Below, piece after piece: positions 12,510 to 24,201 of a DNA stretch of 64,000 nucleotides. The stretch spans positions 37,663,440 to 37,727,439 of the forward strand of contig NC_134841.1 of the NCBI RefSeq assembly GCF_965363235.1. The letters run 5' to 3'. Source of the stretch: Mytilus galloprovincialis (Eukaryota; Mollusca; Bivalvia; Mytilida; Mytilidae). Each line of letters starts with the position of its first letter. Position 1 is the stretch's first letter. The translations under genes were made by a program, and so were the position numbers. The notes beneath the pieces were generated by a model. It had not been told where the DNA came from. It made no database searches and worked only from the letters and a program-made list of their open reading frames with translations.

Positions 12510-14140
12510 ACTATACTCTGACACTAACCGGTTTCCATAGATTTCCCTGTAGCTGTTGTCAGGGGTGAAATAATTTAAAATACTTTATTCGAACTCTGAA
12601 TAATTCACGTCATAATGAGTGCTATTACGGGCTTTATTTATAGGTTAGACAATACTTGGTCATGTTTTATGAAGATTTAAGCGCAAGGCATATTCACACT
12701 TTCGAGTGACCTAACAAAACTATCCTTTCCCATTGTAATATTCAAACCTAAACAAGAGTTCACTTTTTATAATGAACTAAATATAAAACATAGGTAATGA
12801 TCTTTTCAATGGATGAAATGAAACAGCACTGACATTGTTTGTGAAGGATAAATTGTTTTTCTTCTGCTTCAGGTAAAATTTAATACTTATATATCTTTAG
12901 ATTTTTTAATTCTGAAAAGCAACACAATCAATGTTATATAAATCCCCTTTTTGAAATTTGATTTTTTTATAAATATAAAACTCTCTATATGAATATTTGA
13001 ATTCAGACCATTCAACATTAAATGCTTACTTTTTATTGATAAATTTAAATGTATTGTGTTTCTCCGAAAACAGTCTTTTGCTTTATATATCAGCAGTCTG
13101 GCATTGTGTTTTTTTGAAAGAAAGTGAAAATAATTCCCTCAAATGTAAGGTATATGAATTAAATAAATGTCATTGTATCCTTACCAATTTTTTGTTTGTG
13201 TATTCTATATATGTGTACCATTAAAAATGCATGAAATTTTGCAAAATTCAAAATGTTTTTATTTTAATCTTTACTGTTTCATCTTTAATCAGTAGGCTAT
13301 TTTCCCAAGAAAAATGCCTTAAAGGATTGTACACTTCGTTGGTGCAGCTATTAAGAGGTCACTTTCATAATTAACTGACAATGAAAAGTCATTCATGTAA
13401 AGCATTTCATAGTGCATGGAAAACCATGTACTATGAAAATTAGAGGGCAAAAAACTGACTTTTCATTGAACGAGAAGGGGGGAGTATGTTCTAATTACAA
13501 ATATGTATCATAGTTAACTTGTATGAACAGGATTGCATTGTGTTATGTATTTTGCATGCGTTATTTCAATAAAATTATACCTACCAACATTGTCTTAAAT
13601 GTAACAACAGTTTAACATTTTTTATCGATATTCATTTACAGTGAATGACCGACAAGTTACATATACAAATGAATATCTACAAGATTTAATTATTTATTGA
13701 TATTAAATGAAACTAAAGAGATATGTTCGTGCATAGTGCTATGATGGACTTTGTATGTATGTTTGTTAACATATGTATTTATCTTAATGAAAATAACCCT
13801 CTAACACCAACATAGGTCATAAAAAGAAAGTCAAATTTATCTGATGTCAGTTTTGCATGATGAAGTTTGAACCTTAGTCCTTACGTAGTTCCTTGAATCT
13901 ACCTACGGGACATTTTGGATAAATAATCTATATCATTAATAAGTCAGTACTGAATACTTGACTACTGAGCTGATGTGATGATATCCTCGGGATTAACAGT
14001 CAACCAGCAGTAATATCGTTATATAACATTTCAGAAATAGTGTGTCACTGGCCCTTTTCTACAGAATAGATAGATAAACAGATAATTTTACCCTTTTTAA
14101 TCTTTTTTAACTGAAAAAACAGGTTTTTTTCGTTAATTTT
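12510..14140. other. AT-rich intergenic DNA
   Basis: Apart from the hairpin at 13379-13468, I see nothing assignable. The ORF at 12997-13224 has no recognisable feature. Confidence 0.55.
13379..13468. repeat. Hairpin with two stems
   Basis: CAATGAAAAGTCA (13379-13391) pairs with TGACTTTTCATTG (13456-13468). Inside, CATTTCATAGTGCATGG pairs with CCATGTACTATGAAAAT around AAAA. Confidence 0.7.
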
Positions 14141-14143
14141 TTT

Positions 14144-14345
14144 TATATTAATTAGGTCGTTAGTTTTCTCGTTTCAATTGTTTTACATTTGTCATTTAGG
14201 GACTTTTTATAGCTGACTATGCGGTATGTGCTTTGCTCATTGTTGAAGGCCATACGATTACCTGTAATTGTAAATTTCTGTGTCATTTTGGCCTTTTGTG
14301 GAGAGTTGTCTCATTGGCAATCATACCACATCTTCTTTTTTATAT
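14144..14345 (+). repeat. SINE-like repeat family A, 3' part
   Basis: It contains TTAGGTCGTTAGTTTTCTCG, AGCTGACTATGCGGTATGTG and CAATCATACCACATCTTC, without the family head. Confidence 0.8.
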
Positions 14346-14809
14346 TGTGATCAATAAGTATCCTTAAACATATCTGCTACCTGAATGTGCAGCCTATACA
14401 TATATCATTGTCATACAAGCATATTGTTGTAGTTGCCTGTGTAACTGCAACACCAATATAATCATTAAATGAAGAAGTAAGCAACTGCCTTGTTAATGGG
14501 CAAGCCTCAAATTATTGCAAGTTTGTTTAGATTAGTAGTATGTCCTCTTCCAACTTATCACAAAAACAAATTGTTCGAGTCAATAATTTTTTATAGTTAA
14601 GTCTAGCTAAAATATTGGAATAACTCCAGTATTATTACGTAATTCCACGTAGTAGACTACATTTCTGCAAGAATGGTACCGTAGTTGTGATTTTCCATAC
14701 TATTTTTACATTTTTTTTTTATGTTTGACTTAAGTTTAAAATGGTGGTATACATTTGGTATCAAAGGGCACTTAGTTTTACTGATGGTGTGTCAAAACAA
14801 ACCTCATTG

Positions 14810-15230
14810 TAACCCTATATGAGGTAAGTTTTTAATTTTTATATCTAATCGCGACCATCTTGGAAAACGCTGCCATTTTGAAAATTCAACATTGGCCCGT
14901 AGGTTATATTGTTCGAAGCATCGAACACTACTCACTACCAAACTTGATCATGAATAAGCGATATGTGTTTTATTATTGATATTCTGGACGGTCATCTTTG
15001 AAAATGCAACTTTGTGATATTTCAAGATGGGTCTATAACTTTTTTTCCAAAAACACCTCCCATAAATGTGCTGCTTAATTTGACCTTGAATTTATCCTTA
15101 TATACAAGTGATGCATATTGATTTTGATATATTTGAGCGGTCATTTTGACGAAGCCGCCATATTGAAATTGAAAGGTGAGTCCATAGCTAATATTTGTTC
15201 CAGAACTACTATCATGACAAACTTAGTGTT
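14810..15230. repeat. Degenerate repeats around GACCATCTTGGAAAA / GCGGTCATTTTGA
   Basis: Three loosely similar segments of about 130 bp each contain a GACCATCTT or GGTCAT motif followed by an AATTGAAA-like stretch. The resemblance is weak. Confidence 0.3.
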
Positions 15231-16975
15231 ATATATTCAGGTTGGCATAACAGTTCCAAATTTGGGAAGCTCGAGAGGTTCGTTTCGAAGTTTTAATTTT
15301 TTTATATTCTATTTTGTATATCATTCTTTTGAAATTTTACCTCGTATGTACTTTATAGTAAAGGGTGTTTATGTCATTATGCCTACTATATGTATACTGT
15401 ATTATCAACTATAAGGAATGTGTGTTGCTGGCTTCTTTGTTAGATTTGTTTTAAGTTTGTTATACCTGCTAGGTAAGTTCTGTTGTATATTCATGATGTA
15501 CATGTATGTTTAGTAAAGTTGGACTGCTGGATCCCAATTATTGTCACGTTAATAAATAATATATATTTGAATGTCTCACGCTTACTTCGATCTCTATCCT
15601 TTTTTGTTTTTTTGGTTCATGTGTACAATTTTGTTCTTCTTGGCCATTTATTCGTATATCGAGTATTTTTTCTCACACTCTCCACAAGTCATCGGATTTA
15701 TGATTGCTTATTACATTTTCGTGTACTGACTGATATAAAAATATGTTTCTGCTCAAACTGATTTTACGTATTATTAATTGTGTTATTCCTTTGAGATTGG
15801 TAATTTGTGTCTGTTTTTTTACATAATAACATCGATCTAATTTAGGACGACTATTATAAAAAAAAATATCATTTTCTAATTATAGCTTATACTGATCAGT
15901 GTGTGCACCTTCGGTAATATTTAACGATGTACACAATTTGTATATGAAACACATCCAGTTGAAACATACAGTTTGAGCAAGTACCATAATGGCCCGAGAC
16001 CACAATTGTCGTCCCTTGATTTTCGTTGTCCACACATATAGTCCCTAATGTTGACAGTGGGTTACTTGCCAATATTTTTTTTACTCCTTCCAAATTTATT
16101 TCTCCATGTTTTATGCCTCAAATTGTAAGAAGGGGGGGAGGGGGAATTACACTGTAAAAAAAGTTGGGTTCAGATTTGTAAAGGAAAGTAGTGATTTGGT
16201 CCAGCTGAAAAAGGTTAAAAATTAGCACTTCGGAAGCTGTTAAAAAATTTCAAGACGCCCTAAACATAAAATTGTCCATATTTTGAGTTAGAGCCGATGA
16301 AGTTTTCTATAATTTTGATGTAATTTGTCCCAAAGGTAGTACAACACACTGTAAAAATTTCATTGAGAAAGCGCAGGTGGTATTTTATTAATTTTCATTT
16401 ATGTTCTAAAAGAAATGCACTACGAATTAATTGTGGTCTCGGACCTAGGACATTAAACATGTAGAATTTCAATGGTCCTTTTAAAGAAGAATACTGATTA
16501 ACATGTAAAAAATTCGTTATGAATTAGTAGTAAACTGTACCAAGCAGTTACCAAAATTTAATCATTTCATGAATATATTCGATATTGGAAAAATAATCAT
16601 TTGCAATGCCTAAATAGGTCACCAAATATACTATGCGTATGATTCAGTACGCGAAACGCTCTAATAAAAAGCCAAATAAAGTACAAAGTTGAAATCATTG
16701 AGGACCAAAAATCCTGCATTTTGATAAATCAATTTTGAATCATTTTATAACTGTTTAATGACAACTTGTATTGATAGTGTTATCATCGGTATGCAATTGT
16801 AAAACAAGTTCATTATGCCACAGTTATGATCATATCACTTATGTTAAGGGTATAGTCCGGCAAACTTGTGAAAAACGTCAACGTTCATCAAAACAATGTG
16901 AAATCTTTAAATTTCTCTTGTTATGATTCGAACTCGTGGTATCTAAATGTCGTGACAACACACCGCCTGCTCTGT
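15231..16975. other. Intergenic DNA without an assignable gene
   Basis: ORFs at 15118-15414 and 15483-15761 are hydrophobic low-complexity frames with no domain. A fragment resembling family E lies near 16670-16720, and a G-rich run at 16131-16145. Confidence 0.5.
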
Positions 16976-16979
16976 GTAT

Positions 16980-17215
16980 AGAATTGTAGACCATTTGGTC
17001 ACATAAAATGTGCTAAATGATGACTAGACCATTTGGCCCCATATAATGTGCTAAATGATGACTAGACCATTTGGCCACTTAGACTGATTATTAAATTCAT
17101 GCCTTATTCATCATTTACTATATGACTAGACAATTTGGCCACCTAGACAGAACTAAAAATGCATGCCTTTTTAATGATGTACTATATAACTAGTCCAAAT
17201 AACTAGAGGACTACT
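16980..17215. repeat. Tandem repeat with a GACTAGACCATTTGGCC motif
   Basis: Four copies of a 50-75-bp unit carry GACCATTTGG or GACAATTTGG followed by ATGTGCTAAATGATG-like spacers. Two central units are nearly identical. Confidence 0.75.
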
Positions 17216-17468
17216 TTTTTTTGATATTCTACAGATAAGGAGACTGGCATTTTTATTGTGCAGGTTGACTATTCATTTTCATCTGTTGCTACGCATGTGT
17301 CTTTTTCAAAATCCTTCGCCTTGCCCAAAAATTAAATGGTGGTCACTTTTTTCTTGAAATGCTGTGTTTCAGTGTTTTGTCTGACGCCTGGATACACCAG
17401 AGACAGTTTTGGTGACTGGACTTTGATATCGGCTGCATTTACTCGATGATGTTTTTGAATTAGCGGAA

Positions 17469-17858
17469 GAAAAATCCTGTCCAAATATCCACTACTGTCT
17501 TACCTTTTATTGTGTTTGCACTGTATAATCCTGACCTTCACATAATCCAAGATTATTTTGTTTGTTGGAATCAGACATTGTTATTACCGGAAGTGTTGCC
17601 TTAGAGTTCCACGTGCTGTCTATTTTCTCGTGTCTCTCGGAGCTTTCCATCATCTTTATGCAAAAAGCGCGGATAATTGTATCATCAATGACAATGATAT
17701 TTCCGGTGAGTAGCAATATTATGTCAATAAAAAATCCTCATAGAAACCAAGATGGCGTTTTTACAATGTAAAACATTTTGAAAATGTGAAGGTCAGGATT
17801 ATACAGTGCAAACACAATAAGAGGTAGGACAGTAGTGGATATTTGGAGAGGATTTTTC
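17469..17858. mobile_element. Foldback element with ~75-bp arms
   Basis: The left arm (17469-17543) and right arm (17784-17858) are inverted copies (TCCAAATATCCACTACTGTC and TGCACTGTATAATCCTGACC on the left) with about four differences. The 240-bp middle has no recognisable coding content. Confidence 0.8.
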
Positions 17859-18027
17859 TAACTAAAGCAAAGCATTTCAAAAGTAATGCAGATTAACAAT
17901 TTTCCTTTTCTTTTTGTCCAGTATTATCAAATATTGATGATCATTTGAGAGTTTTGATTTCGCCCTTATTGGATTTATCGGTAGAGTTTGACCTGAAAAC
18001 AGTAACATCTACTGTTTAACATTGCCA

Positions 18028-18450
18028 TTAAAGTGCGAGGTTTGGCATGCCAAAAAACCAGGTTCAACCCACCATTTTTCCTTTAAAAATGTCCTGTACC
18101 AAGTCAGGAATATGGCCATTGTTATATTATAGTTCGTTTCTATGTGTGTTACAATTTAACGTTGCGTCGTTTGTTTTTTTCTTATTTTTTAGTGTAAATT
18201 GACATTGCGATAAGACGTGTCACGGTACTTGTCTATCCCAAATTCATGTATTTGGTTTTGATGTTATATTTGTTATTCTCGTGGGATTTTGTCTGATGCT
18301 TGGTCCGTTTCTGTGTGTGTTACATTGTAGTGTTGTGTCGTTGTTCTCCTCTTATATTTATGCGTTTCCTTCAGTTTTAGTTTGTTACCCCGATTTTGTC
18401 TTTTGTCCATGGATTTATGAGTTTGAACAACGGTATACTACTGTTGCCTT
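18028..18450 (+). repeat. SINE-like repeat family C, full copy
   Basis: It starts with GAGGTTTGGCATGCC and AGGTTCAACCCACC (B-box-like), then TGTCCTGTACCAAGTCAGGA, TAAGACGTGTCACGGTACTT, and ends GGTATACTACTGTTGCCTTT. Related copies are at 20050-20168 and 21325-21965. It lies just downstream of the GIMAP-like gene. Confidence 0.75.
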
Positions 18451-18643
18451 TCTTTAATACACCACGCTGTAAAATCATGTAGCAAAAAGTATGATAAATG
18501 CATTAAAGAATAATGATCCATTTTGTCTTGAGACAAAAAAATGTATCTGTCTTACTGATAATATCACAACTGTATGCATGTTTCTAAGTACTGGACACAA
18601 TAATTCAATTACGTGGATCGATACTAAATTACACAATATGTTG

Positions 18644-18649
18644 TTTATT
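18644..18649 (-). terminator. Candidate polyadenylation signal of the GIMAP-like gene
   Basis: TTTATT on the plus strand is AATAAA on the gene strand, 30 nt past the stop codon. The position is early but plausible; use is unproven. Confidence 0.4.
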
Positions 18650-18678
18650 CGTATATTCCCTAATTGTAATTGGATTAT

Positions 18679-19571
18679 TTACAAGCGTTTCGGAAATGAT
18701 TTTGCTATTCTGGTTACCAAAGCCATGCCACCTACCACAGCCCCAGGTCCACTTAAATAAAATGCGATTGCTGTCCCAAAACCTACAATTAAAGTACCCA
18801 TCATCGTCTTAAACCAACTCGCTTCTTCTACAATTTCGCTACGCACAGATGCTCTCAAAGCTAGTATGGCATCATGAGTTAACGATTCAGTGGATTTATT
18901 GACCATTTCTTTAATTCTGTTGTCGACCTCTTTCTCTGCTTTGATAAACTCCGCATTTTGGTAAATCTTTCCCCCGTTTTGTATTTCCAATGCGAAAATC
19001 ATTTCAAGAATGCGATTTGCTTCTTTGTCTTTAATATCAGCTGTTGCAATGTTATTAATGGAAGTATAACGATTTTCGCAATCAGCAAGAAATGTCTTCA
19101 CCGGACCTTCTTCAAACTTGTTTACATAATCCTTAATTAATAAACCATTTCTTATCAATTCGTCTCCTCTTGTAAAAACTACTATGAGATATTTCATCAG
19201 TTCTTCACCAAAAGCGTTTTTGTACATATCTATTGCTCTTATTTCCGACTCGTCAAATTTATTTAAACCAACAATTAGTATAAATACATTCGGACCAGGC
19301 GCAAGTAACGCAGTTGCCTTTGCCAGCTCTTTCTTCATGTTTACTTCAGTGAAACCACTATCAAAAAATAATCCTGGTCCATCAACAATAACAATATTCC
19401 GATTATTGATTACTTTTGTACCAAAGCGAAATCTTGTGGTCTCAGGATTAGGCGAAAGACCTGAATCAAATACTTGTTTTCCTAGAAGTGTGTTTCCAGT
19501 TTCACTTTTTCCATGACCGCTCTTGCCGATTATTAAAACTCTTAATTCGTTTTTTATTATGGTCTGAAGAT
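18679..19571 (-). CDS. GIMAP-like exon 2 (GTPase domain and hydrophobic tail)
   Basis: An 893-nt exon holds nearly the whole protein, from DLQTIIKNELRVLIIGKSG to the TAA at 18679. The upstream part before Met98 has no in-frame ATG but carries the P-loop, so a start at Met98 would lose G1 and G3 and is wrong. Confidence 0.88.
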
Positions 19572-22500
19572 CTGTAACAAGAGATTTTATTTGATTTATT
19601 ATTTTTTTTCTTCATAAGTCAACATGCATTTACAAAGCTGTTTTCAAATTATGAAAGGTAATGTATGTTGTTTTGTTTAGTAAGTTGAAATAACTCAAAA
19701 TAATGCATTTGAAGGCATTTGTTTTAAACCATTTTCTTGTGACTGTTACATGGAATCGTTGTAATAAATAAAAGACCCTTTCATAATAAGGGCAGACATT
19801 CAGTTAGACATTAATCGTGTCACTTTGTATTTTATTTTAAGAAAAGGGTGTAGAATTATGATAAAACAAATTATATTGCCACGACTGCACTGGTCCCTTC
19901 TCAATCAGTAGAATTTACCCTCACCATACGATGTGGTTTTTGTTCAAACTAACTAAGGACATTTTTACTACGTGTTAGAAAGTGGTTTGTCATTACGTCG
20001 TCTTATCTCTTAATTACCTAACGTGACTTATTCTCGATTGTGACTGTTTTGCTGAGTGTGAATTCGCATTGCTATAAGACGTGTCACGGTACTTTTCTAT
20101 CCCAAATTCATGTATTTAGTTCTGATGTTATATTTGTAATTCTCATCGGATTTTGACAAATGTCTTAACGTCTTTTCTGTTATATTCATGTGTCATATTA
20201 AAGAAAATTAGTCTCCCCCTTCATTTATTAGATTTTAGTTTGGTTCAACGAAATTAATACGATATATTTGTTTTACAGTTTGATTCAGAAGATACACCGA
20301 CATAGCTATATAATATAATATAATTATATATCTAATTACTACCACAATTTGATATTGATAAGTATTGTAATTTTCATTGTTATTAAGGAGGGTTGAGATC
20401 TCATAAACATGTTTAACCCCGCCGCAATTTTGCGCCTGTCCCAAGTCAGGAGCCTCTGGCCTTTGTTAGTCTTGTATGATTTTAAATTTTAGTTTCTTGT
20501 GTATAATTCGGAGTTTAGTATGACGTCCATTATCACTGTACTATTATGCATATTTTAGGGGCCAGCTGAAGGACACCTACGGGTGCGGGAATTCTCGCTA
20601 CATTGAAGACCCATTGGTTGCCTTCGGCTGTTGTTTGCTCTATGGTCGGGTGGTTGTCGCTTTGACATATTCACCATTTCCTTTCTCAATTTTAATATCA
20701 GAATTACAAATCTAATCTTAAATCAACCTTTTTTTTTTTAATATTTTTAATCATTCAAAAATGACGTCACTTTGTGTGCTTTTTTAAAATTTCAAATGTG
20801 ACGTCACTTTGTGGCTTTTTTTAGAATTTTAAATGTGACATCACTTTGTGCGTTGAGGCTTTGGCTAACTCGGTGTGTATTTTTATGTGCTGGATTATGT
20901 TTTTTTATGTAATGTATCCGTTTTTAATATGTAGTTAGTTAACACTTCGGTTTTATCATGTATATCTATTATATAGTAATTTTATAAAATTTACTGCTTG
21001 CAAGAGTATAAATTATTCTAAATAATAAGGATATTCTTATCCCTGGCAGAAAACCCTAGCGGTATTGGGCACAACTTTTTTGAACTTTTGGTCCTCAGTG
21101 CTCTTCAGCTTTGTGCTTGTTTCGGCTTTCGAACTTTCATCTGAGCGTCACTGGTTAGTCTTTTGTGGACGAAACGCACGTCTGGTGTATTAAATCTTAA
21201 CCCTAGTACCTTTTGTTAGCTATTATTAGTGTGTTTCTCTGTCCTATATGTTCTCCGATTTATTTGTATTGTAGTCCTGTCATGTAATGTTGTCATTATA
21301 ATGTTATATTTGACATAACCATTAAAGCGGAAAGTTTGGCATGCCACAAAAACAGGTTCAACCCGACATTTTTTTCTATAAAAAATGTCCTGTACCAAGT
21401 CAGGAAAATGGTCATTGTTATATAATAGTTCATTTCAGTGTGTGATACATTTTAATGTTGTGTTTCTGTTGTGTCATTTGTCTCCGTTTATATTTGAGTG
21501 TGAATTCCCATTGCTATAAGACGTGTCACAGTACTTTTCTATCCCAAATTCATGTATTTAGTTTTGATGTTATATTTGTTATTCTCATCGGATTTTGTCT
21601 AATGCTTATAATAAAGAAGATGTGGTATGATTTCCAATGATACAACTGTCCACAAGAGACCAAAATGACACAAACATTAACTACTATAGGTCACCGTACA
21701 GCCTTCAACAATGAGCAAGGCCCATACCGCATAGTCAGCTATAAAAGGCCCCGATATGACAATGAAAAACAATTCAAACGAGAAACCAAACGGCCTCATT
21801 TAGTTCGTTTCTGTGTGTGTTACATTTTAATGTTGCGTTTCTGTTGTGTCGACGTTCTCCTCTTATATTTGATGAATTTCCCTCAGTTTTAGTTTGTAAC
21901 CTGGATTTGTTATTTTCTATCGATTTATGAGTTTTGAACAGCGGTATACTACTGTTGCCTTTATTGAAAAGAAAATGATTGATGAATTTGCTTGTATAAG
22001 TAAAAGGGGAAAGATTAATTAAAAATTCAACATTTCAAATTTTAATCAAAATGATAGCATTATAAGGTCATTCAATTTCTTTTAATCTGTCTGCTATGGC
22101 ATATGATGGGATATCACACTATTACCCCATTTCAATATAACATGATATCAGCAAAACATTTTCCAAATAGTGAGCATGGACGAATAAATATCATAACGTA
22201 TTGAAAGTTTTTGAATCTCAATGTTAGGTTCAAAATACGCTACACTAGTTTTTTTTCAATATTTTTTTTTGGCAAACAATTGTTTCTCTTGTCTTAGATT
22301 AGTATTCAACTTATGTATGTTTATTACAGAGAGTCAAATCTAGCTTAATTTTTGTCAGATTGAAATGCGTTGCTATGTCATCATTCTTGTTGAAAACATA
22401 ACAAGGATTTTATGGAATTTTCAAATACGGCTTATTAAACTATACGTAACAACACTAAGAAAAGAAAAGCGGAGGGTTAGCGGACATTTTTCTTTATGGC

Positions 22501-24201
22501 ACTACATTGATAAAACAAGAGGATTCGGAATATCTGGCAAAAAAAAAAAAAAAAAAAATAGAAGTGATTGTCCTTGAGATGAGAAATTTTGATAAACTAG
22601 AGGCTCTCAAGAGCCTGTATGGCCCACCTGATTCTACTTGTGTTTTTAAAATCATAAAAAAAAATACAAAATTTGGCTGAAAGTAACAACACTTGGCCAG
22701 CACCTCATAAGGAAAGGAACATTCATGCTATGTTTGATTTCATTCAATTCAGTGGTTCTTTAGAAGAAGACTTTTGTATGCATTTCCCATAAGGTCCCAT
22801 GTTAAACTAACCCCCCCCCCCCCCCCCCGCACTGGCGGCTAACTTGGATGTTGCAATGACAGCAAAGTAACAGCACTTGGTCAGCATCTCATTAGGAACA
22901 TTCATGCTATGTTGGGTTTATTCCATTCAGTGGTTCACTGAAAGAAGACATTTGTATGTATTTCCCAAAGGGTCCTATGTTAAACTAAGTCCCCCACTGG
23001 CGGCCATCTTGGATAATGAATCGGCTACAAAGTAACAACACTTGGTCAGCATCTCATAAGGAACATTTATGCTATGTTTGGTTTCATTCCATTCAGTAGT
23101 TCTCTATAAGAAGGAACTTGTATGTATTTCCTATTGGGTCCAATGTTAAACTAAGTGCCCCACTGGCGGCCATCTTGGATGTTGGAATGGCGACAAAGTA
23201 ACAACACTTGGTCAGTGTCTCATTAGGAACATTAATGCTATGTTTGGTTTCATTCCATTCAGTGGTTCACTAAAAGAAGACATTTGTATGTATTTCCCGT
23301 AGGTTCCTATGTTAAACTAAGTCCCCCTGCTGTCGGCCATCTTGGATGTTAGATCGGCTACAAAGTAACAACATTTGGTCAGCGCCTTATAAGGAACATT
23401 CATGCCATGTTTAGTTTCATTCCATTCAGTGTTTCTCTAAATGAAGACATTTGTATATATTTCCCATAGGCTCCTATGTTAAACTAAGTCCCCCGCTGGT
23501 GGCCATCTTGGACGATGGATCGGCTACAAAGTAACAACACTTGTTCAGCACCTCATAAAGAACATTCATGCCATGTTTGGTTTCATTCCATTCAGTGGTT
23601 TTCTACAAGAAGTCATTTGTATGCATTTCCCATAGGGTCCTATATTAAACTCAGTCCCCCGCTGGCGTCCATCTTGGATGATGGATGGGCTACAAAGTAA
23701 CAACACTTGGTCAACACCTCATAAGGAACATTCATGCTATGTTTGGTTTCATTCCATTCGGTGGTTCTCTAGAAGAAGTGCAAGATGTTAAAAGTTAACG
23801 ACGACGACGACGAAGACGGACGACTGACGACGGGCGCCAAGTGATGAGAAAAGCTCACTTGTCCCTTCGGGCCAGGTGAGCTAAAAACCAGGTATGATCG
23901 GTCATTAATGATCCCTTCTTGTGTCAAATATTAGCTTACTTAACTCTGGTTGAAAAATTAAGTTCAAAGTCAACTCACACTGTCATTTATAAAGTGTGTT
24001 CGTGCTGAATGAAGTTGGTGCTCTGTTAACAAAGAAAATAGCCTCTAAGATTAATTCGTAAATATTAAAACAAGAAACTTTAATTTAGCTGAATGTTGTT
24101 ACAATATAAGAAATTTTGTCATTAAGTAAATACAAATATATACCAGTCTTCCATCTATTTTCTTCATTATCATCTCTTTTATGTATCATCTCCGCTGCCA
24201 T
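18679..24201 (-). CDS. GIMAP/AIG1-type GTPase, two coding exons, 316 aa
   Basis: AIG1/GIMAP proteins are septin-related GTPases that assemble on membranes; in bivalves the family is expanded and linked to immunity (family knowledge). Exon 1 is 24144-24201 (ATG at 24201, MAAEMIHKRDDNEENRWKT) and exon 2 is 18679-19571. The split codon G|AT joins through a GTATAT donor and a TTGTTACAG acceptor. G1 GKSGHGKS is at residues 35-42, G3 DGPG at 83-86, and G4 TRGD at 153-156 within the family-typical FTRGDEL. The C-terminus (about 277-307) is hydrophobic and glycine-rich, a likely membrane segment, ending in IAKSFPKRL. The exon 1 frame stays open up to its acceptor at 24218, so a further upstream coding exon cannot be excluded. 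The precise family member is unknown, so no symbol is given. Confidence 0.86.
20050..20168 (+). repeat. Family C partial copy, GIMAP intron
   Basis: Only the middle part is present (TAAGACGTGTCACGGTACTT to TTCTCATCGGATTTTG). Confidence 0.7.
20386..20693 (+). repeat. SINE-like repeat family B, GIMAP intron
   Basis: The copy runs from GGAGGGTTGAGATCTC through AACATGTTTAACCCCGCC, CCTGTCCCAAGTCAGGAGCC and TGGTCGGGTGGTTGTCGCTT. Other copies lie at 33213-33513 (plus), 49528-49800 (minus) and a fragment at 28917-28975. Confidence 0.8.
20762..20843. repeat. Three 37-bp units, each with a CRE-like octamer
   Basis: TGACGTCA occurs at 20762-20769 and 20799-20806, and TGACATCA at 20836-20843, each followed by CTTTGTG. 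The spacing is exactly 37 bp. TGACGTCA is the CREB/ATF palindrome. The array lies in the GIMAP-like intron. Confidence 0.8.
21080..21205 (+). repeat. Repeat family E, plus orientation, GIMAP intron
   Basis: It contains GGTCCTCAGTGCTCTTCAGC, TGAGCGTCACTGG and GACGAAACGCACGTCTGG, matching the minus copy at 40236-40375. Confidence 0.65.
21325..21965 (+). repeat. Family C copy split by a nested family A insertion
   Basis: The left part (21325-21604) ends at TCTAATGCTT and the right part resumes at about 21801 with TTCGTTTCTGTGTGTGTTAC. The intact copy at 18028-18450 runs directly from one to the other. The inserted piece is family A in minus orientation. Confidence 0.75.
21605..21800 (-). repeat. 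Family A repeat, minus orientation, nested in family C
   Basis: AAGAAGATGTGGTATGATTT through CAATGAGCAAGGCCCATACC and CAGCTATAAAAGGCCCCGAT match the complement of 14144-14345. No clean target duplication is visible. Confidence 0.75.
22539..22558. repeat. Poly(A) run of 20 in the GIMAP intron
   Basis: An uninterrupted A run follows TATCTGGC, about 36 bp before the pearl-like element. Confidence 0.9.
22595..23884 (+). mobile_element. Pearl/HINE-like element, family 1, with seven tandem ~166-bp cores
   Basis: The head AACTAGAGGCTCTCAAGAGC includes a small palindrome. Seven core copies begin at about 22684, 22868, 23033, 23199, 23366, 23532 and 23698, each starting TAACAACACTTGGTCAGC or similar and ending GCGGCCATCTTGGAT. 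A (GAC)n run, then the hairpin AGCTCACTTGTCCC-TTCG-GGCCAGGTGAGCT (23852-23882) and a CTAA terminus close the element. Tandem core, microsatellite and a terminal hairpin with CTRR are the pattern of non-autonomous Helentrons, which include oyster pearl elements. It sits in the intron of the GIMAP-like gene, antisense. Confidence 0.82.
22811..22828. repeat. Poly(C) run of 18 inside the first pearl core
   Basis: A C run expanded from the CCCCC present in the other cores makes the first core about 184 bp instead of 166. Confidence 0.85.
24144..24201 (-). CDS. GIMAP-like exon 1 (N-terminal 19 residues)
   Basis: The short exon encodes MAAEMIHKRDDNEENRWKT. The ATG context (AAC ATG G) is good. An acceptor TTATTTCAG ends at 24219, so at least one 5' UTR exon probably lies upstream. 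Confidence 0.72.

Noticed and set aside
18491..19516. Three plus-strand ORFs (18491-18760, 18958-19140, 19184-19516)
   Set aside because: They overlap the GIMAP-like exon on the other strand and have no domain of their own.
16980..23800. CRISPR-like arrays
   Set aside because: The repeats are tandem satellites or pearl cores without unique spacers, in a eukaryotic genome.
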